Origin: M2408 sp040386975
GTDB taxonomy: Bacteria > Bacteroidota > Bacteroidia > Flavobacteriales_D > Crocinitomicaceae
DNA length: 64,000 bases
Direction: 5' to 3'
Assembly: GCA_040386975.1 (NCBI GenBank)
Contig: JAZKEO010000013.1
Location: 74,315-138,314, forward strand
The position numbers were made by a program, and so were the translations under genes. The notes beneath the pieces are model-generated. The model was given only the letters and a program-made list of their open reading frames with translations. It was not told the origin of the DNA and did no database searches. Positions 53,969-61,432 of this stretch are shown here, in pieces (position 1 is the stretch's first letter; every line of letters starts with the position of its first letter).

Positions 53969-54584
53969 GCAAGTTGTGATGCTTCTTGTTTTGATTACTA
54001 CCATTTTACTTTTGATGAGGTGGTGCAAAAAGAGTGAAAAAGAATCTCGTTTTGAGATTGAAAATAGTCCTATAAAAGTGGAGTTAATTCGCTCTATTGC
54101 TCAATTAGCTACAATTAGTTATAAAGATGAAGTTGTAGTCGATTCGCTTGAATATTACAGCAGCGCTAACGAACAAATTTTAGGGAATATTTCTAAATTA
54201 GTCGATATTGACAACATCAAACATGGACTAAAATCATCAAACATAAAAAGACGCTTAACCTTAATTGTGAAAGGCGAAATAAATATTGGGTTTAACCTCA
54301 AGGACAAAAAATTTAAAATTCAAGAAACAGATTCATTGATTAAAATTTGTATTCCAAAACCAATTATTTTAGATGTGTTGTCAACACCATCAACAACGCG
54401 TGTTTTTCAAGAAAATGGTTCTTGGAAAGATTATGAAATCACCGTTTTGAAAAATAAAGCACGGGATAAAATGCGACGAAATGTGGAGCAACTTCAACTA
54501 AAAACGAAAGCGAAGGAAAATTTAGAACGCTTTTTAAGACCTCTGATTAAGAAAAATAAGAAAGTGATTTTTGAAGTGAGGTGA
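53922..54584 (+). CDS. DUF4230 membrane-anchored protein
   Basis: A 220-residue protein with one N-terminal membrane helix (about 18-36, VVMLLVLITTILLLMRW) and a DUF4230-like domain (VELIRSIAQLATISYKDEVV, LIVKGEINIGFNL, KARDKMRRNVEQLQLKTKAKENLE). ATG 53922 lies within the previous gene; a start inside the basic stretch further on is possible. Two tandem, diverged members of one family in overlapping frames imply translational coupling and perhaps a heteromeric complex across the envelope (inference). Confidence 0.75.
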   Translation: MLNLKNRSQRKLALVKQVVMLLVLITTILLLMRWCKKSEKESRFEIENSPIKVELIRSIAQLATISYKDEVVVDSLEYYSSANEQILGNISKLVDIDNIKHGLKSSNIKRRLTLIVKGEINIGFNLKDKKFKIQETDSLIKICIPKPIILDVLSTPSTTRVFQENGSWKDYEITVLKNKARDKMRRNVEQLQLKTKAKENLERFLRPLIKKNKKVIFEVR

Positions 54585-54623
54585 TTTTATTTTAAATCTA
54601 TGCTTTCATTCGCTTTATTTCAA

Positions 54624-54631
54624 TAAATTTG
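54624..54631 (+). promoter_or_regulatory. -7 element (TAAATTTG) of the thioesterase gene
   Basis: Exact TAnnTTTG match 49 bp before the ATG at 54681. Confidence 0.35.
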
Positions 54632-54680
54632 TACTTTATTAAACCTTATGCGATACATCGTGTAACTATTCCTTTAAAAT

Positions 54681-55196
54681 ATGTCTCCAAAAAAAGCATC
54701 AGAAACTTTAGCAATAACAACAAAAGTGGTATTGCCAAACGATACAAACACCTTAGGGAATCTCTTTGGAGGTCAGCTTTTGGCGTGGATGGACGTTATT
54801 GCGAGTGTTTCTGCTCATCGTCATTGTCGTCGTGTGGTTGTAACAGCTTCAGTGAACAATGTTTCTTTTCGTGAGCCGATTTTGCATTCTTCGATTGTTA
54901 CCTTGGAATCAAAAGTTTCTCGAGCGTTTAATTCTTCGATGGAAGTTTTTGTGGATGTGTTTGTGGAAGATCCAGTTTCAGGAAAAAAACGTAAAAGTAA
55001 CGAAGCGATTTATACTTTTGTGGCGGTAGATCAAAATGGTGGACCAATTCAAGTTCCTGAATTACAACCAGAAACGGAAGAAGAAATTTTACGTTACGAT
55101 GGAGCTTTAAGAAGAAAACAATTGAGTTTGATTTTAGCTGGAAAAATGAATCCGCACGAAGCAACGGAGTTAAAAGCGTTGTTTTTGGGAGAATAA
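54681..55196 (+). CDS. Acyl-CoA thioesterase (hotdog fold)
   Basis: Hydrolyses acyl-CoA to free acid and CoA. The 171-residue protein matches the YciA/BFIT-like hotdog family: LPNDTNTLGNLFGGQLLAWMD (with the Asn/Asp active-site segment), HCRRVVVTASVNNVSFREPI and LESKVSRAFNSSMEVFVDV. The chain-length preference is not readable. Its stop codon forms the left end of the perfect palindrome at 55194-55251. Confidence 0.92.
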   Translation: MSPKKASETLAITTKVVLPNDTNTLGNLFGGQLLAWMDVIASVSAHRHCRRVVVTASVNNVSFREPILHSSIVTLESKVSRAFNSSMEVFVDVFVEDPVSGKKRKSNEAIYTFVAVDQNGGPIQVPELQPETEEEILRYDGALRRKQLSLILAGKMNPHEATELKALFLGE

Positions 55197-55251
55197 TTTT
55201 TTTACCTTGTAGATGCAATGCATGCATTGCATCTACAAGGTAAAAAAATTA
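55194..55251. terminator. 58-bp perfect loopless palindrome, stop codon to stop codon
   Basis: Centre at 55222/55223; each 29-bp arm runs from a stop codon (TAA 55194-55196 of the thioesterase; TTA 55249-55251 of rnc on the other strand). The core GATGCAATGCATGCATTGC and the flanking ACCTTGTA/TACAAGGT with seven T/A on each side make a bidirectional terminator. Confidence 0.85.
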
Positions 55252-55986
55252 CAATTCAATTTCCCCAACCAAAATTAAAGTTTGTTTAGAGGCTAATTGT
55301 TCGGCAGATTTTTTAGAATTTCCAGTTCCTCGTCCGTAAGCCTGGTCGTTGATTTGAATTTCAATTTCATATTGCCAAATACCACCAACACTTTCTTCTT
55401 TTAAGATGATGAATTCAAGTTTTAATCTTGATTTTTGACACCAAATAAATAAACGTGATTTGAAATCAATTTCTTCTTCCAAAATTTTGTTTAAATCTGC
55501 GTATTTTCTGAAAATGTGGTTGTTGATTGTCTTTTTTACTGATTCATATCCACCATCGAGGTAAATTGCACCAATCAGAGCTTCTAAAGCATTTCCTTCA
55601 AGCGTACTTAAATTTATACTTCTTCCTTTGTGATAACGTATAACACTTTTTAATTCAAGTGTTTCACCAATTTCAGATAAAGATTTACGACTTACGACTT
55701 TTGACTTAATTTGTGTGAGGTAACCTTCGTCTTCGTTTGGAAATTTTAAAAATAACAATTCAGCAATAACAGCATCTAAAATTGAATCGCCTAAAAACTC
55801 CAAACGTTCATTTGAAAATTGCACATTATGTGTTCCAGTTGTTGTGGAAATTGATTTGTGCGTTAAAGCTTCAATGAAATAATCAATGTTTTTTGGATGA
55901 TAAGCAAATTTTTTCAAGATAAACTTTATCAGCTCAAGATCTTCCTTTGAGCGACTTGGTTTTCTAGAAAAAATATTTTTAAACAC
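55249..55986 (-). CDS. rnc: Ribonuclease III
   Basis: Cleaves double-stranded RNA in rRNA and mRNA processing. The 245-residue protein has the catalytic helix NERLEFLGDSILDAV (Glu63, Asp67), FPNEDEGYLTQIKSKVVSRKSL, GNALEALIGAIYLDGGYE, and a C-terminal double-stranded RNA-binding domain (about 165-245, GRGTGNSKKSAEQLASKQTL). It follows fabF by 19 bp, the usual acpP-fabF-rnc order in Bacteroidetes. Confidence 0.97.
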   Translation of the reverse strand: MFKNIFSRKPSRSKEDLELIKFILKKFAYHPKNIDYFIEALTHKSISTTTGTHNVQFSNERLEFLGDSILDAVIAELLFLKFPNEDEGYLTQIKSKVVSRKSLSEIGETLELKSVIRYHKGRSINLSTLEGNALEALIGAIYLDGGYESVKKTINNHIFRKYADLNKILEEEIDFKSRLFIWCQKSRLKLEFIILKEESVGGIWQYEIEIQINDQAYGRGTGNSKKSAEQLASKQTLILVGEIEL

Positions 55987-56005
55987 GTTTTAATTCGAAT
56001 GAATT

Positions 56006-57259
56006 TTATCCTTTAAATTTTTTCACAATAACAGAAGTGTTGTGTCCCCCAAAACCAAAAGTATTTGAAAGAGCAACATTTACAACTCTTTTTTGAGCTT
56101 TGTTAAATGTAAAATTTAATTTTGGGTCAAATTCAGGATCGTCTGTTACGTGATTGATTGTTGGAGGAACAATATCATGTTTAACAGCCATTACGCAAGC
56201 AATTGCTTCAATAGCACCCGCTGCACCTAATAAATGTCCTGTCATTGATTTTGTCGAACTGATGTTCAAATTGTAAGCATGTTCACCAAAAACTTGAAGA
56301 ATCGCTTTAGTTTCTGCAATATCTCCAAGAGGAGTAGAAGTTCCGTGAACATTCACATAATCAACTTCACTTGCTTTCATTTCTGCATCATCTAAGGTAA
56401 CAAGCATGGAATTTTTTGCACCTGTTCCATCAGGATGTGGAGCAGTCATGTGATAAGCATCGCCTGACATTCCACCACCAGCAACTTCAGCGTAAATTTT
56501 AGCTCCACGTTTTACAGCGTGCTCATATTCTTCTAAAATCAATGCTCCTGCACCTTCACCTAAAACAAAACCGTCACGGTCTAAATCAAATGGACGTGAA
56601 GCAGTTTCTGGAGAATCATTTCTTGTTGAAAGTGCTTTTAAGGCGTTAAATCCACCCATTCCCATTTGGTTTACTGCAGCTTCAGAACCACCTGTAACAA
56701 TTGCATCAGCTTTACCCAAACGAATTAGGTTAAAAGCATCAATAATCGCATTTGTTGCAGAAGCACAAGCAGAAACAGTAACATAATTTGGACCACGCAA
56801 ACCATATTTAATAGAAATATGTCCTGCAGCGATATCCGCAATCATTTTTGGAATAAAGAAAGGATTAAATTTTGGGGTTCCATCACCTTCAAAAAAGTTT
56901 TGAGACTCATCTTGAAAAGTTTTTAAACCACCAACACCAGAACCCCAAATTACACCAATTCGGTCTAAATTGTGTTCGGCATCTAATAAACCAGAGTCAG
57001 CCATAGCTTCTGTAGCAGAAACTATAGCGTACTGGGAAAATTGATCCATTTTACGTGCTTCTTTTCTGTCGATAAAATCTTCAACATTAAAGTTTTTTAC
57101 CTCACACGCAAATTGGGTTTTAAACAATGAAGCATCAAATTGTTTGATAGGAGCAGCACCACTTTTACCACTAATTAACGCATCCCAATATTCTTGGAGT
57201 GTATTTCCTATAGGCGTTAAGGCACCCATTCCAGTTACAACAACTCGTTTTAATTCCAT
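56006..57259 (-). CDS. fabF: Beta-ketoacyl-ACP synthase II
   Basis: Extends acyl-ACP by two carbons in fatty-acid synthesis. The 417-residue protein shows the Cys-His-His triad: VSACASATNA (Cys165), VNVHGTSTPLGD (His305) and KSMTGHLLGAAGA (His342), with GFGGHNTSVI at the end. It lies between acpP, which carries its substrate, and rnc, all leftward. The 158-bp gap to acpP contains copy B of the structured repeat, so the operon mRNA would contain that fold. Confidence 0.97.
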   Translation of the reverse strand: MELKRVVVTGMGALTPIGNTLQEYWDALISGKSGAAPIKQFDASLFKTQFACEVKNFNVEDFIDRKEARKMDQFSQYAIVSATEAMADSGLLDAEHNLDRIGVIWGSGVGGLKTFQDESQNFFEGDGTPKFNPFFIPKMIADIAAGHISIKYGLRGPNYVTVSACASATNAIIDAFNLIRLGKADAIVTGGSEAAVNQMGMGGFNALKALSTRNDSPETASRPFDLDRDGFVLGEGAGALILEEYEHAVKRGAKIYAEVAGGGMSGDAYHMTAPHPDGTGAKNSMLVTLDDAEMKASEVDYVNVHGTSTPLGDIAETKAILQVFGEHAYNLNISSTKSMTGHLLGAAGAIEAIACVMAVKHDIVPPTINHVTDDPEFDPKLNFTFNKAQKRVVNVALSNTFGFGGHNTSVIVKKFKG

Positions 57260-57307
57260 AAAATGAAAACTTCGTTTATAAATTAATTTAAAAGGGTTTG
57301 TTAAAAT

Positions 57308-57397
57308 TAGATTTTTTTAGGCGAACAAGATTTTTAAAGCGCAGTTTACTTTGGTAAATGAGCATTTAAAAATTGAAGTTTAACAAAGAAAAAGCTA
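57308..57397. repeat. Structured dispersed repeat, copy B
   Basis: Matches 52628-52721: TAGGCGAACAAG, AGTTTAC, GGTAAATGAG, ATTGAAGTTTAAC. The arms ATTTTTAAA / TTTAAAAAT differ from copy A but still pair. It lies between acpP and fabF. Confidence 0.7.
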
Positions 57398-57417
57398 TTT
57401 TAAGAATCCCGAAAATT

Positions 57418-57654
57418 TTAGTTAGCGTTTTTCTCGATGTAATCGATAGCGTTACCAACAGTTTGGATAGTTTCTGCTTGATCGTCTGGAATTGCAATAT
57501 TGAATTCTTTTTCGAATTCCATAATTAATTCTACAGTATCTAAAGAGTCAGCTCCTAGATCGTTTGTGAAGCTTGCTTCGTTTGTTACTTCACTTTCTTC
57601 AACACCCAATTTATCTACGATAATTGCGATAACTTTTGATTTGATATCAGACAT
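57418..57654 (-). CDS. acpP: Acyl carrier protein
   Basis: Carries growing acyl chains on a phosphopantetheine arm. The 78-residue acidic protein has the modification site DLGADSLDTVELIMEFE, Ser37, and usual four-helix pattern. It is the first gene of the leftward acpP-fabF-rnc block and divergent from purN. Confidence 0.98.
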   Translation of the reverse strand: MSDIKSKVIAIIVDKLGVEESEVTNEASFTNDLGADSLDTVELIMEFEKEFNIAIPDDQAETIQTVGNAIDYIEKNAN

Positions 57655-57824
57655 TTTATTTTATTTTAATATTAATTAAGTCTGCAAAGAAAAAACAATT
57701 GAACGATAAAACAAAATATTTAGGCGATTAATTCAAAATTAGCACAAGTATTTTTCAACAATAGGCTTGAAAGGCACTTGTTTAGGGCATTTTAGAAGAG
57801 TCTGATGATACATCTTATCTTGAA

Positions 57825-57853
57825 TCATAACTCATAATTCATAATTCATAACT
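57825..57853. repeat. Spacer words (CATAACTCATAATTC)
   Basis: TCATAACTCATAATTCATAA followed by another TTCATAACTT directly before the purN -7 box; the same word family as at 19206, 30178 and 35385. Confidence 0.45.
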
Positions 57854-57861
57854 TTTATTTC

Positions 57862-57869
57862 TAACTTTG
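57862..57869 (+). promoter_or_regulatory. -7 element of purN, four bases before ATG
   Basis: TAACTTTG (57862-57869), TAGC, then ATG at 57874. No -33 TTG at the usual distance; spacer words occupy that place. Confidence 0.4.
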
Positions 57870-57873
57870 TAGC

Positions 57874-58443
57874 ATGATTCAAAAAAAAATTGCATTATTT
57901 GCTTCAGGAACGGGTTCAAATGCCTTGAATATCATTGATTATTTTAAGAATAAGAGCGAAGTAAAAATTGAATTTGTTCTTTCAAATAAAAGCTCAGCTC
58001 CAATTGTTGAGTCGGCTCAAAACTTAGGAATAAAAGTAATCACTTGTTCTAATTCAGAAGTTGAAAGCGATACTTTTTTACTTGATATTTGTAAAAATCA
58101 CGAGATTGATTTTATTATTTTAGCTGGATTTTTGAGAAAAATTCCTAATAGTTTGATTGAAAATTATTCTGAGAAAATCATTAACATTCACCCATCTTTA
58201 TTGCCAAAATATGGAGGTGAAGGCATGTATGGTAAATATGTTCATTTAGAAGTCTTAAAAAATCAAGAAAAAAAGACTGGGATTACAATTCATTTCGTTA
58301 ATTCAGAATACGATAAAGGAAGAATTATCGCTCAATTTTCATGTGAATTGTCTTCAAATGAGACTCTAGAAAGCGTTCAAGCAAAAATTCATGCTTTAGA
58401 AATGGAAAATTTTCCGAAAGTGATTGAGAAAACCATTCTTTAA
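57874..58443 (+). CDS. purN: Phosphoribosylglycinamide formyltransferase
   Basis: Transfers a formyl group from 10-formyl-tetrahydrofolate to GAR in purine synthesis. The 189-residue protein has the start FASGTGSNALNII, the catalytic INIHPSLLPKYGGEGMYG (Asn-His), and the folate/catalytic-Asp block GITIHFVNSEYDKGRII. The gene is divergent from acpP, a frequent arrangement in Bacteroidetes. Confidence 0.96.
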   Translation: MIQKKIALFASGTGSNALNIIDYFKNKSEVKIEFVLSNKSSAPIVESAQNLGIKVITCSNSEVESDTFLLDICKNHEIDFIILAGFLRKIPNSLIENYSEKIINIHPSLLPKYGGEGMYGKYVHLEVLKNQEKKTGITIHFVNSEYDKGRIIAQFSCELSSNETLESVQAKIHALEMENFPKVIEKTIL

Positions 58444-58457
58444 AAATTCCGTTTTGC

Positions 58458-58487
58458 TTTGATAGATAAAATACATTGTTATCTTTG
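58458..58487 (+). promoter_or_regulatory. Promoter of the DUF4328 gene
   Basis: TTTG at 58458-58461, 18 bp, TATCTTTG at 58480-58487, 14 bp before the ATG. Confidence 0.5.
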
Positions 58488-58501
58488 GAAAAAAAACAAG
58501 T

Positions 58502-59209
58502 ATGAGTAAATTTAGAGTGAATTCGCAACGAGCAAAGAATGCTGAACTTTTAATTATAGTAAGTGGAGTGCTTTCTATTCTATCTCTTATTTCAAATGGT
58601 TTAGAATATTGGTTATTACATAGTGTCAGTAATGGTGCTAATGTGACCATGGAACAAGCCAATTTTAATGACATGAGACAACTTGTAATCGCTTTAGTAG
58701 AAATACTCGTTTTTATTTTTTCGGCTATTACATTCATTCAATGGTTTAGAAGAGCTTATTATAATCAAGAAACTAAGTTTTCTTTTATGGCAACAACGAA
58801 TGGTTGGGTTTCAGGAGCTTGGTTTATTCCAATATATAGTTTGTACAGGCCTTTTCAATTGATGAAGGAGATTTATCAAAATTTGGAAGAGTTTTTAGAA
58901 AAAACAGCTTTAGGTGAAAGCAAAAGATCCAGATTACAAATTGTTGGTTGGTGGTGGGGATTATGGGTTTTTGCTAATATCAGTCAGAATATTGTTACAC
59001 GTGTTTCATCGCGAGTTGATCAAGTCGACTCGTTGATGTATCTTAGTTTTACAAGTATGATTGTAGATTTAATTTACATCGTACTTGCATTTTTGACTAT
59101 TAAAATGATCCGTAATTACAACGAAATGGAACTTATTTTACTCTCAACATCTGATGATGTAGAATATAATACTTCGAAAAGTGATCAATTGCTTGATTCA
59201 AATATGTAA
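58502..59209 (+). CDS. DUF4328 membrane protein
   Basis: A 235-residue membrane protein with four hydrophobic helices (about 18-38, 60-82, 135-160, 178-200). The DUF4328 pattern is visible: FIQWFRRAYYN, GWVSGAWFIPIYSLYRPFQLMKEI and IVGWWWGLWVFANI. The role is unknown. It converges on the next gene with 7 bp between stops. Confidence 0.85.
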   Translation: MSKFRVNSQRAKNAELLIIVSGVLSILSLISNGLEYWLLHSVSNGANVTMEQANFNDMRQLVIALVEILVFIFSAITFIQWFRRAYYNQETKFSFMATTNGWVSGAWFIPIYSLYRPFQLMKEIYQNLEEFLEKTALGESKRSRLQIVGWWWGLWVFANISQNIVTRVSSRVDQVDSLMYLSFTSMIVDLIYIVLAFLTIKMIRNYNEMELILLSTSDDVEYNTSKSDQLLDSNM

Positions 59210-59216
59210 TTCATTA

Positions 59217-59717
59217 TTATTTCATCCAATGTAAATTTCTGCTGTAAAGAAAGACAAATAAGCCAGCAAAAATAACATTTGATATGATTATGACATTTGG
59301 AACTTCGTTTGCTGGGACACTCACGTAAATTGTTGCGACATTGATTAAGTTGTAAATGATGTATAAATGAAATCCTTTTTTGTTTCCTTTTAGCATAAAT
59401 AAAACTCCTATAAATCCAACAATTAAAGACAAAAGTGTTACCAAAATGTGTGGATAAAAGTTTGAGTTGATGTATTTTTGCATTCTAAAAATTAACTCAA
59501 AACTTTCTGAAAAACTATCCATTCCAGAGTTTTGCATTGATTCAACTGTTTTTAATCCACTTGCCATTACATTTTCCATTTCTGATGGACTCATCGGTCC
59601 AGCAAGTAAGCCTAAAAAGTTACCAATCAGTCCAAAACCAATGGTAATGAAACTTAAAATTGCTAAGACTAATAAAAATACTGGTCTCTTTTTTTGTTCT
59701 TCTGAAGTGTTTTCCAT
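59217..59717 (-). CDS. Membrane protein of unknown function
   Basis: A 166-residue protein with four hydrophobic helices (around VFLLVLAILSFITIGFGLIG, PHILVTLLSLIVGFIGVLF, LYIIYNLINVATIYV and VIIISNVIFAGLFVFLY). No family recognised. I place the start at ATG 59717 (MENTSEEQKK). A GTG 16 codons upstream (59765) is in frame, but lies within a perfect -7 box (TAATTTTG, 59772-59765), so it would be used only if another promoter is active. Confidence 0.65.
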   Translation of the reverse strand: MENTSEEQKKRPVFLLVLAILSFITIGFGLIGNFLGLLAGPMSPSEMENVMASGLKTVESMQNSGMDSFSESFELIFRMQKYINSNFYPHILVTLLSLIVGFIGVLFMLKGNKKGFHLYIIYNLINVATIYVSVPANEVPNVIIISNVIFAGLFVFLYSRNLHWMK

Positions 59718-59764
59718 GTTTGTTTTTTGTATTTGCCACAAAGATTCAAAATCAGAAAGCTTCA

Positions 59765-59772
59765 CAAAATTA
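59765..59772 (-). promoter_or_regulatory. -7 element (TAATTTTG) overlapping an in-frame GTG
   Basis: Exact TAnnTTTG match on the minus strand whose final G is the first base of GTG at 59765; it decides against that codon as the start of the membrane protein. Confidence 0.4.
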
Positions 59773-59815
59773 GTGTAACTTCCTGTCTTTCTGACTTGGT
59801 GGCATTAAATTAATT

Positions 59816-61291
59816 TTATCCCTTCTTCACAAATGCTTCACTTTTTTTCATCAAAGGATGTTGGTATGAATCTTCTTCCAAAAACGGAACGCTTTTTCTG
59901 AAATTTACATATAAATCTTCGATTGCTGGAGATGATTTTAGTGGTCTTCTAAATTCAAAAGCTTGAGCAGCGTTTAACAATTCTATTCCTTGGATTGCGA
60001 AACAATTTTCAATTACTCTAAACAATTTTGTAGCTGCATTTGCACCCATACTTACATGATCTTCTTGTCCATTCGATGAATCAATCGTGTCGATTGAAGC
60101 TGGTGTGCACAGTTGTTTGTTCTGACTCACAATTGAAGCACAGGTATAATGAGGAATCATAAAACCAGAGTTTAAACCTGGGTTTTTATCCAAAAATGCT
60201 GGCAAACCTCTTGTTCCAGAAATTAATTTATAGGTTCTTCGCTCAGAAATTGAACCCATTTCCGCCATAGCAATTGCTAAAAAATCCATGATTAAAGCCA
60301 ATGGTTGTCCATGGAAATTTCCTGCAGAAACAACGTCGTCGTCGTCTGGAAAAACCGTTGGATTATCAGTTACAGCGTTAATTTCACGTTCAACTATTGT
60401 TGCACAATGGTCTAAAGTATCTTTTGTTGCTCCGTGAACTTGTGGAATACATCTGAAGGAGTATGGATCTTGTACGTGTGCTTTTTCTCTCGAAATAATT
60501 TCACTTCCGCTTAAGATATTTCTGAAAATTTCAGCAGTTTGAATTTGCCCTACTTGATTGCGAATTTCGTTCACATTTGCTTGAAAAGGCTCTTGTCTTC
60601 CGTCGTACGCTTCAAGCGATAATGCAGCAATTAAATTCCATTGATTCCACAATTTTTTGCTTTTTGAAACGCAATCTGAAGCATAAGAACTCATAAATTG
60701 CGTTCCATTTAACAAAGCCAAACCTTCTTTTGAACGTAAAACGATTGGCTTTAATTCAAATTTGTATAAGATTTTATCTGAAGACATTTTTTCGCCTTCA
60801 AAATAAACTTCTCCTTCGCCAAGTAAAGGTAAAGATAAATGTGCTAAAGGAGCTAAATCTCCAGAAGCTCCAAGACTTCCTTGTTGGTAAACGATTGGCA
60901 AAATTTCATTGTTAAAGAAGAAAATCAAGCGTTCAACTGTTTCCAATTGTACACCTGAATTACCGTGACTTAAACCTAAAATTTTCAGAAGTAACATGCG
61001 TTTAACGATTTCCTTTGGAACTTCTTCTCCCATTCCACAAGCGTGAGAAAGCACTAAATTTCGTTGTAATTGCTCTAAATCTCCAGTTGAAATGGCAGTG
61101 TTACACAAAGAACCGAAACCAGTATTTACACCGTAAATCAATTTTTCGCTACGAGCAACTTTTTCATCTAAAAAATCCCTACATTTTAAGATTGCGGTTT
61201 TTACTTCTTCAGCTAAACTTAATTTGATGTTTTCGTTTAAAATATGGTCGATTTCTTCAAGGGAAATCCATTCGTTTGTTATTTTTTTCAT
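59816..61291 (-). CDS. hutH: Histidine ammonia-lyase
   Basis: Removes ammonia from histidine to give urocanate, the first step of histidine breakdown. The 491-residue protein shows the self-cyclising Ala142-Ser143-Gly144 triad in GASGDLAPLAHLSLPLLG that makes the MIO group, YGVNTGFGSL, and SNGQEDHVSMGANAA. Its product feeds HutU (890-2890). It lies beside hisS, which uses the same amino acid, but a 131-bp spacer with repeated words separates them, so cotranscription is uncertain. Confidence 0.96.
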   Translation of the reverse strand: MKKITNEWISLEEIDHILNENIKLSLAEEVKTAILKCRDFLDEKVARSEKLIYGVNTGFGSLCNTAISTGDLEQLQRNLVLSHACGMGEEVPKEIVKRMLLLKILGLSHGNSGVQLETVERLIFFFNNEILPIVYQQGSLGASGDLAPLAHLSLPLLGEGEVYFEGEKMSSDKILYKFELKPIVLRSKEGLALLNGTQFMSSYASDCVSKSKKLWNQWNLIAALSLEAYDGRQEPFQANVNEIRNQVGQIQTAEIFRNILSGSEIISREKAHVQDPYSFRCIPQVHGATKDTLDHCATIVEREINAVTDNPTVFPDDDDVVSAGNFHGQPLALIMDFLAIAMAEMGSISERRTYKLISGTRGLPAFLDKNPGLNSGFMIPHYTCASIVSQNKQLCTPASIDTIDSSNGQEDHVSMGANAATKLFRVIENCFAIQGIELLNAAQAFEFRRPLKSSPAIEDLYVNFRKSVPFLEEDSYQHPLMKKSEAFVKKG

Positions 61292-61301
61292 ATTATTATA
61301 G

Positions 61302-61432
61302 ACTTAAGACTACAAGACTCAAGACGTAAGACTTGTTTCACGTAGATAAATATTTAATTTATAATTCAAAGTTGATTAAGCATGTCGAAATCAACCATTC
61401 TTCACTCTTCACTCTTAATTTTTCACTCTTTC
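61302..61432. repeat. Spacer with repeated words between hutH and hisS
   Basis: GACTTAAGACTACAAGACTC and AAGACGTAAGACTTG at 61302-61336, then CTTCACTCTTCACTCTTAA near 61400-61420 and another TCACTCTT near 61425. No gene is supported here. Confidence 0.45.

Noticed and set aside
54629..54874. 81-codon frame overlapping the thioesterase start
   Set aside because: It starts at TTG within the -7 box and runs out of frame through a well supported gene.
57260..57417. A small gene between acpP and fabF
   Set aside because: The only candidate peptide comes from the dispersed repeat and is broken by a frame change in the other copy; the hairpin fold explains the segment better.
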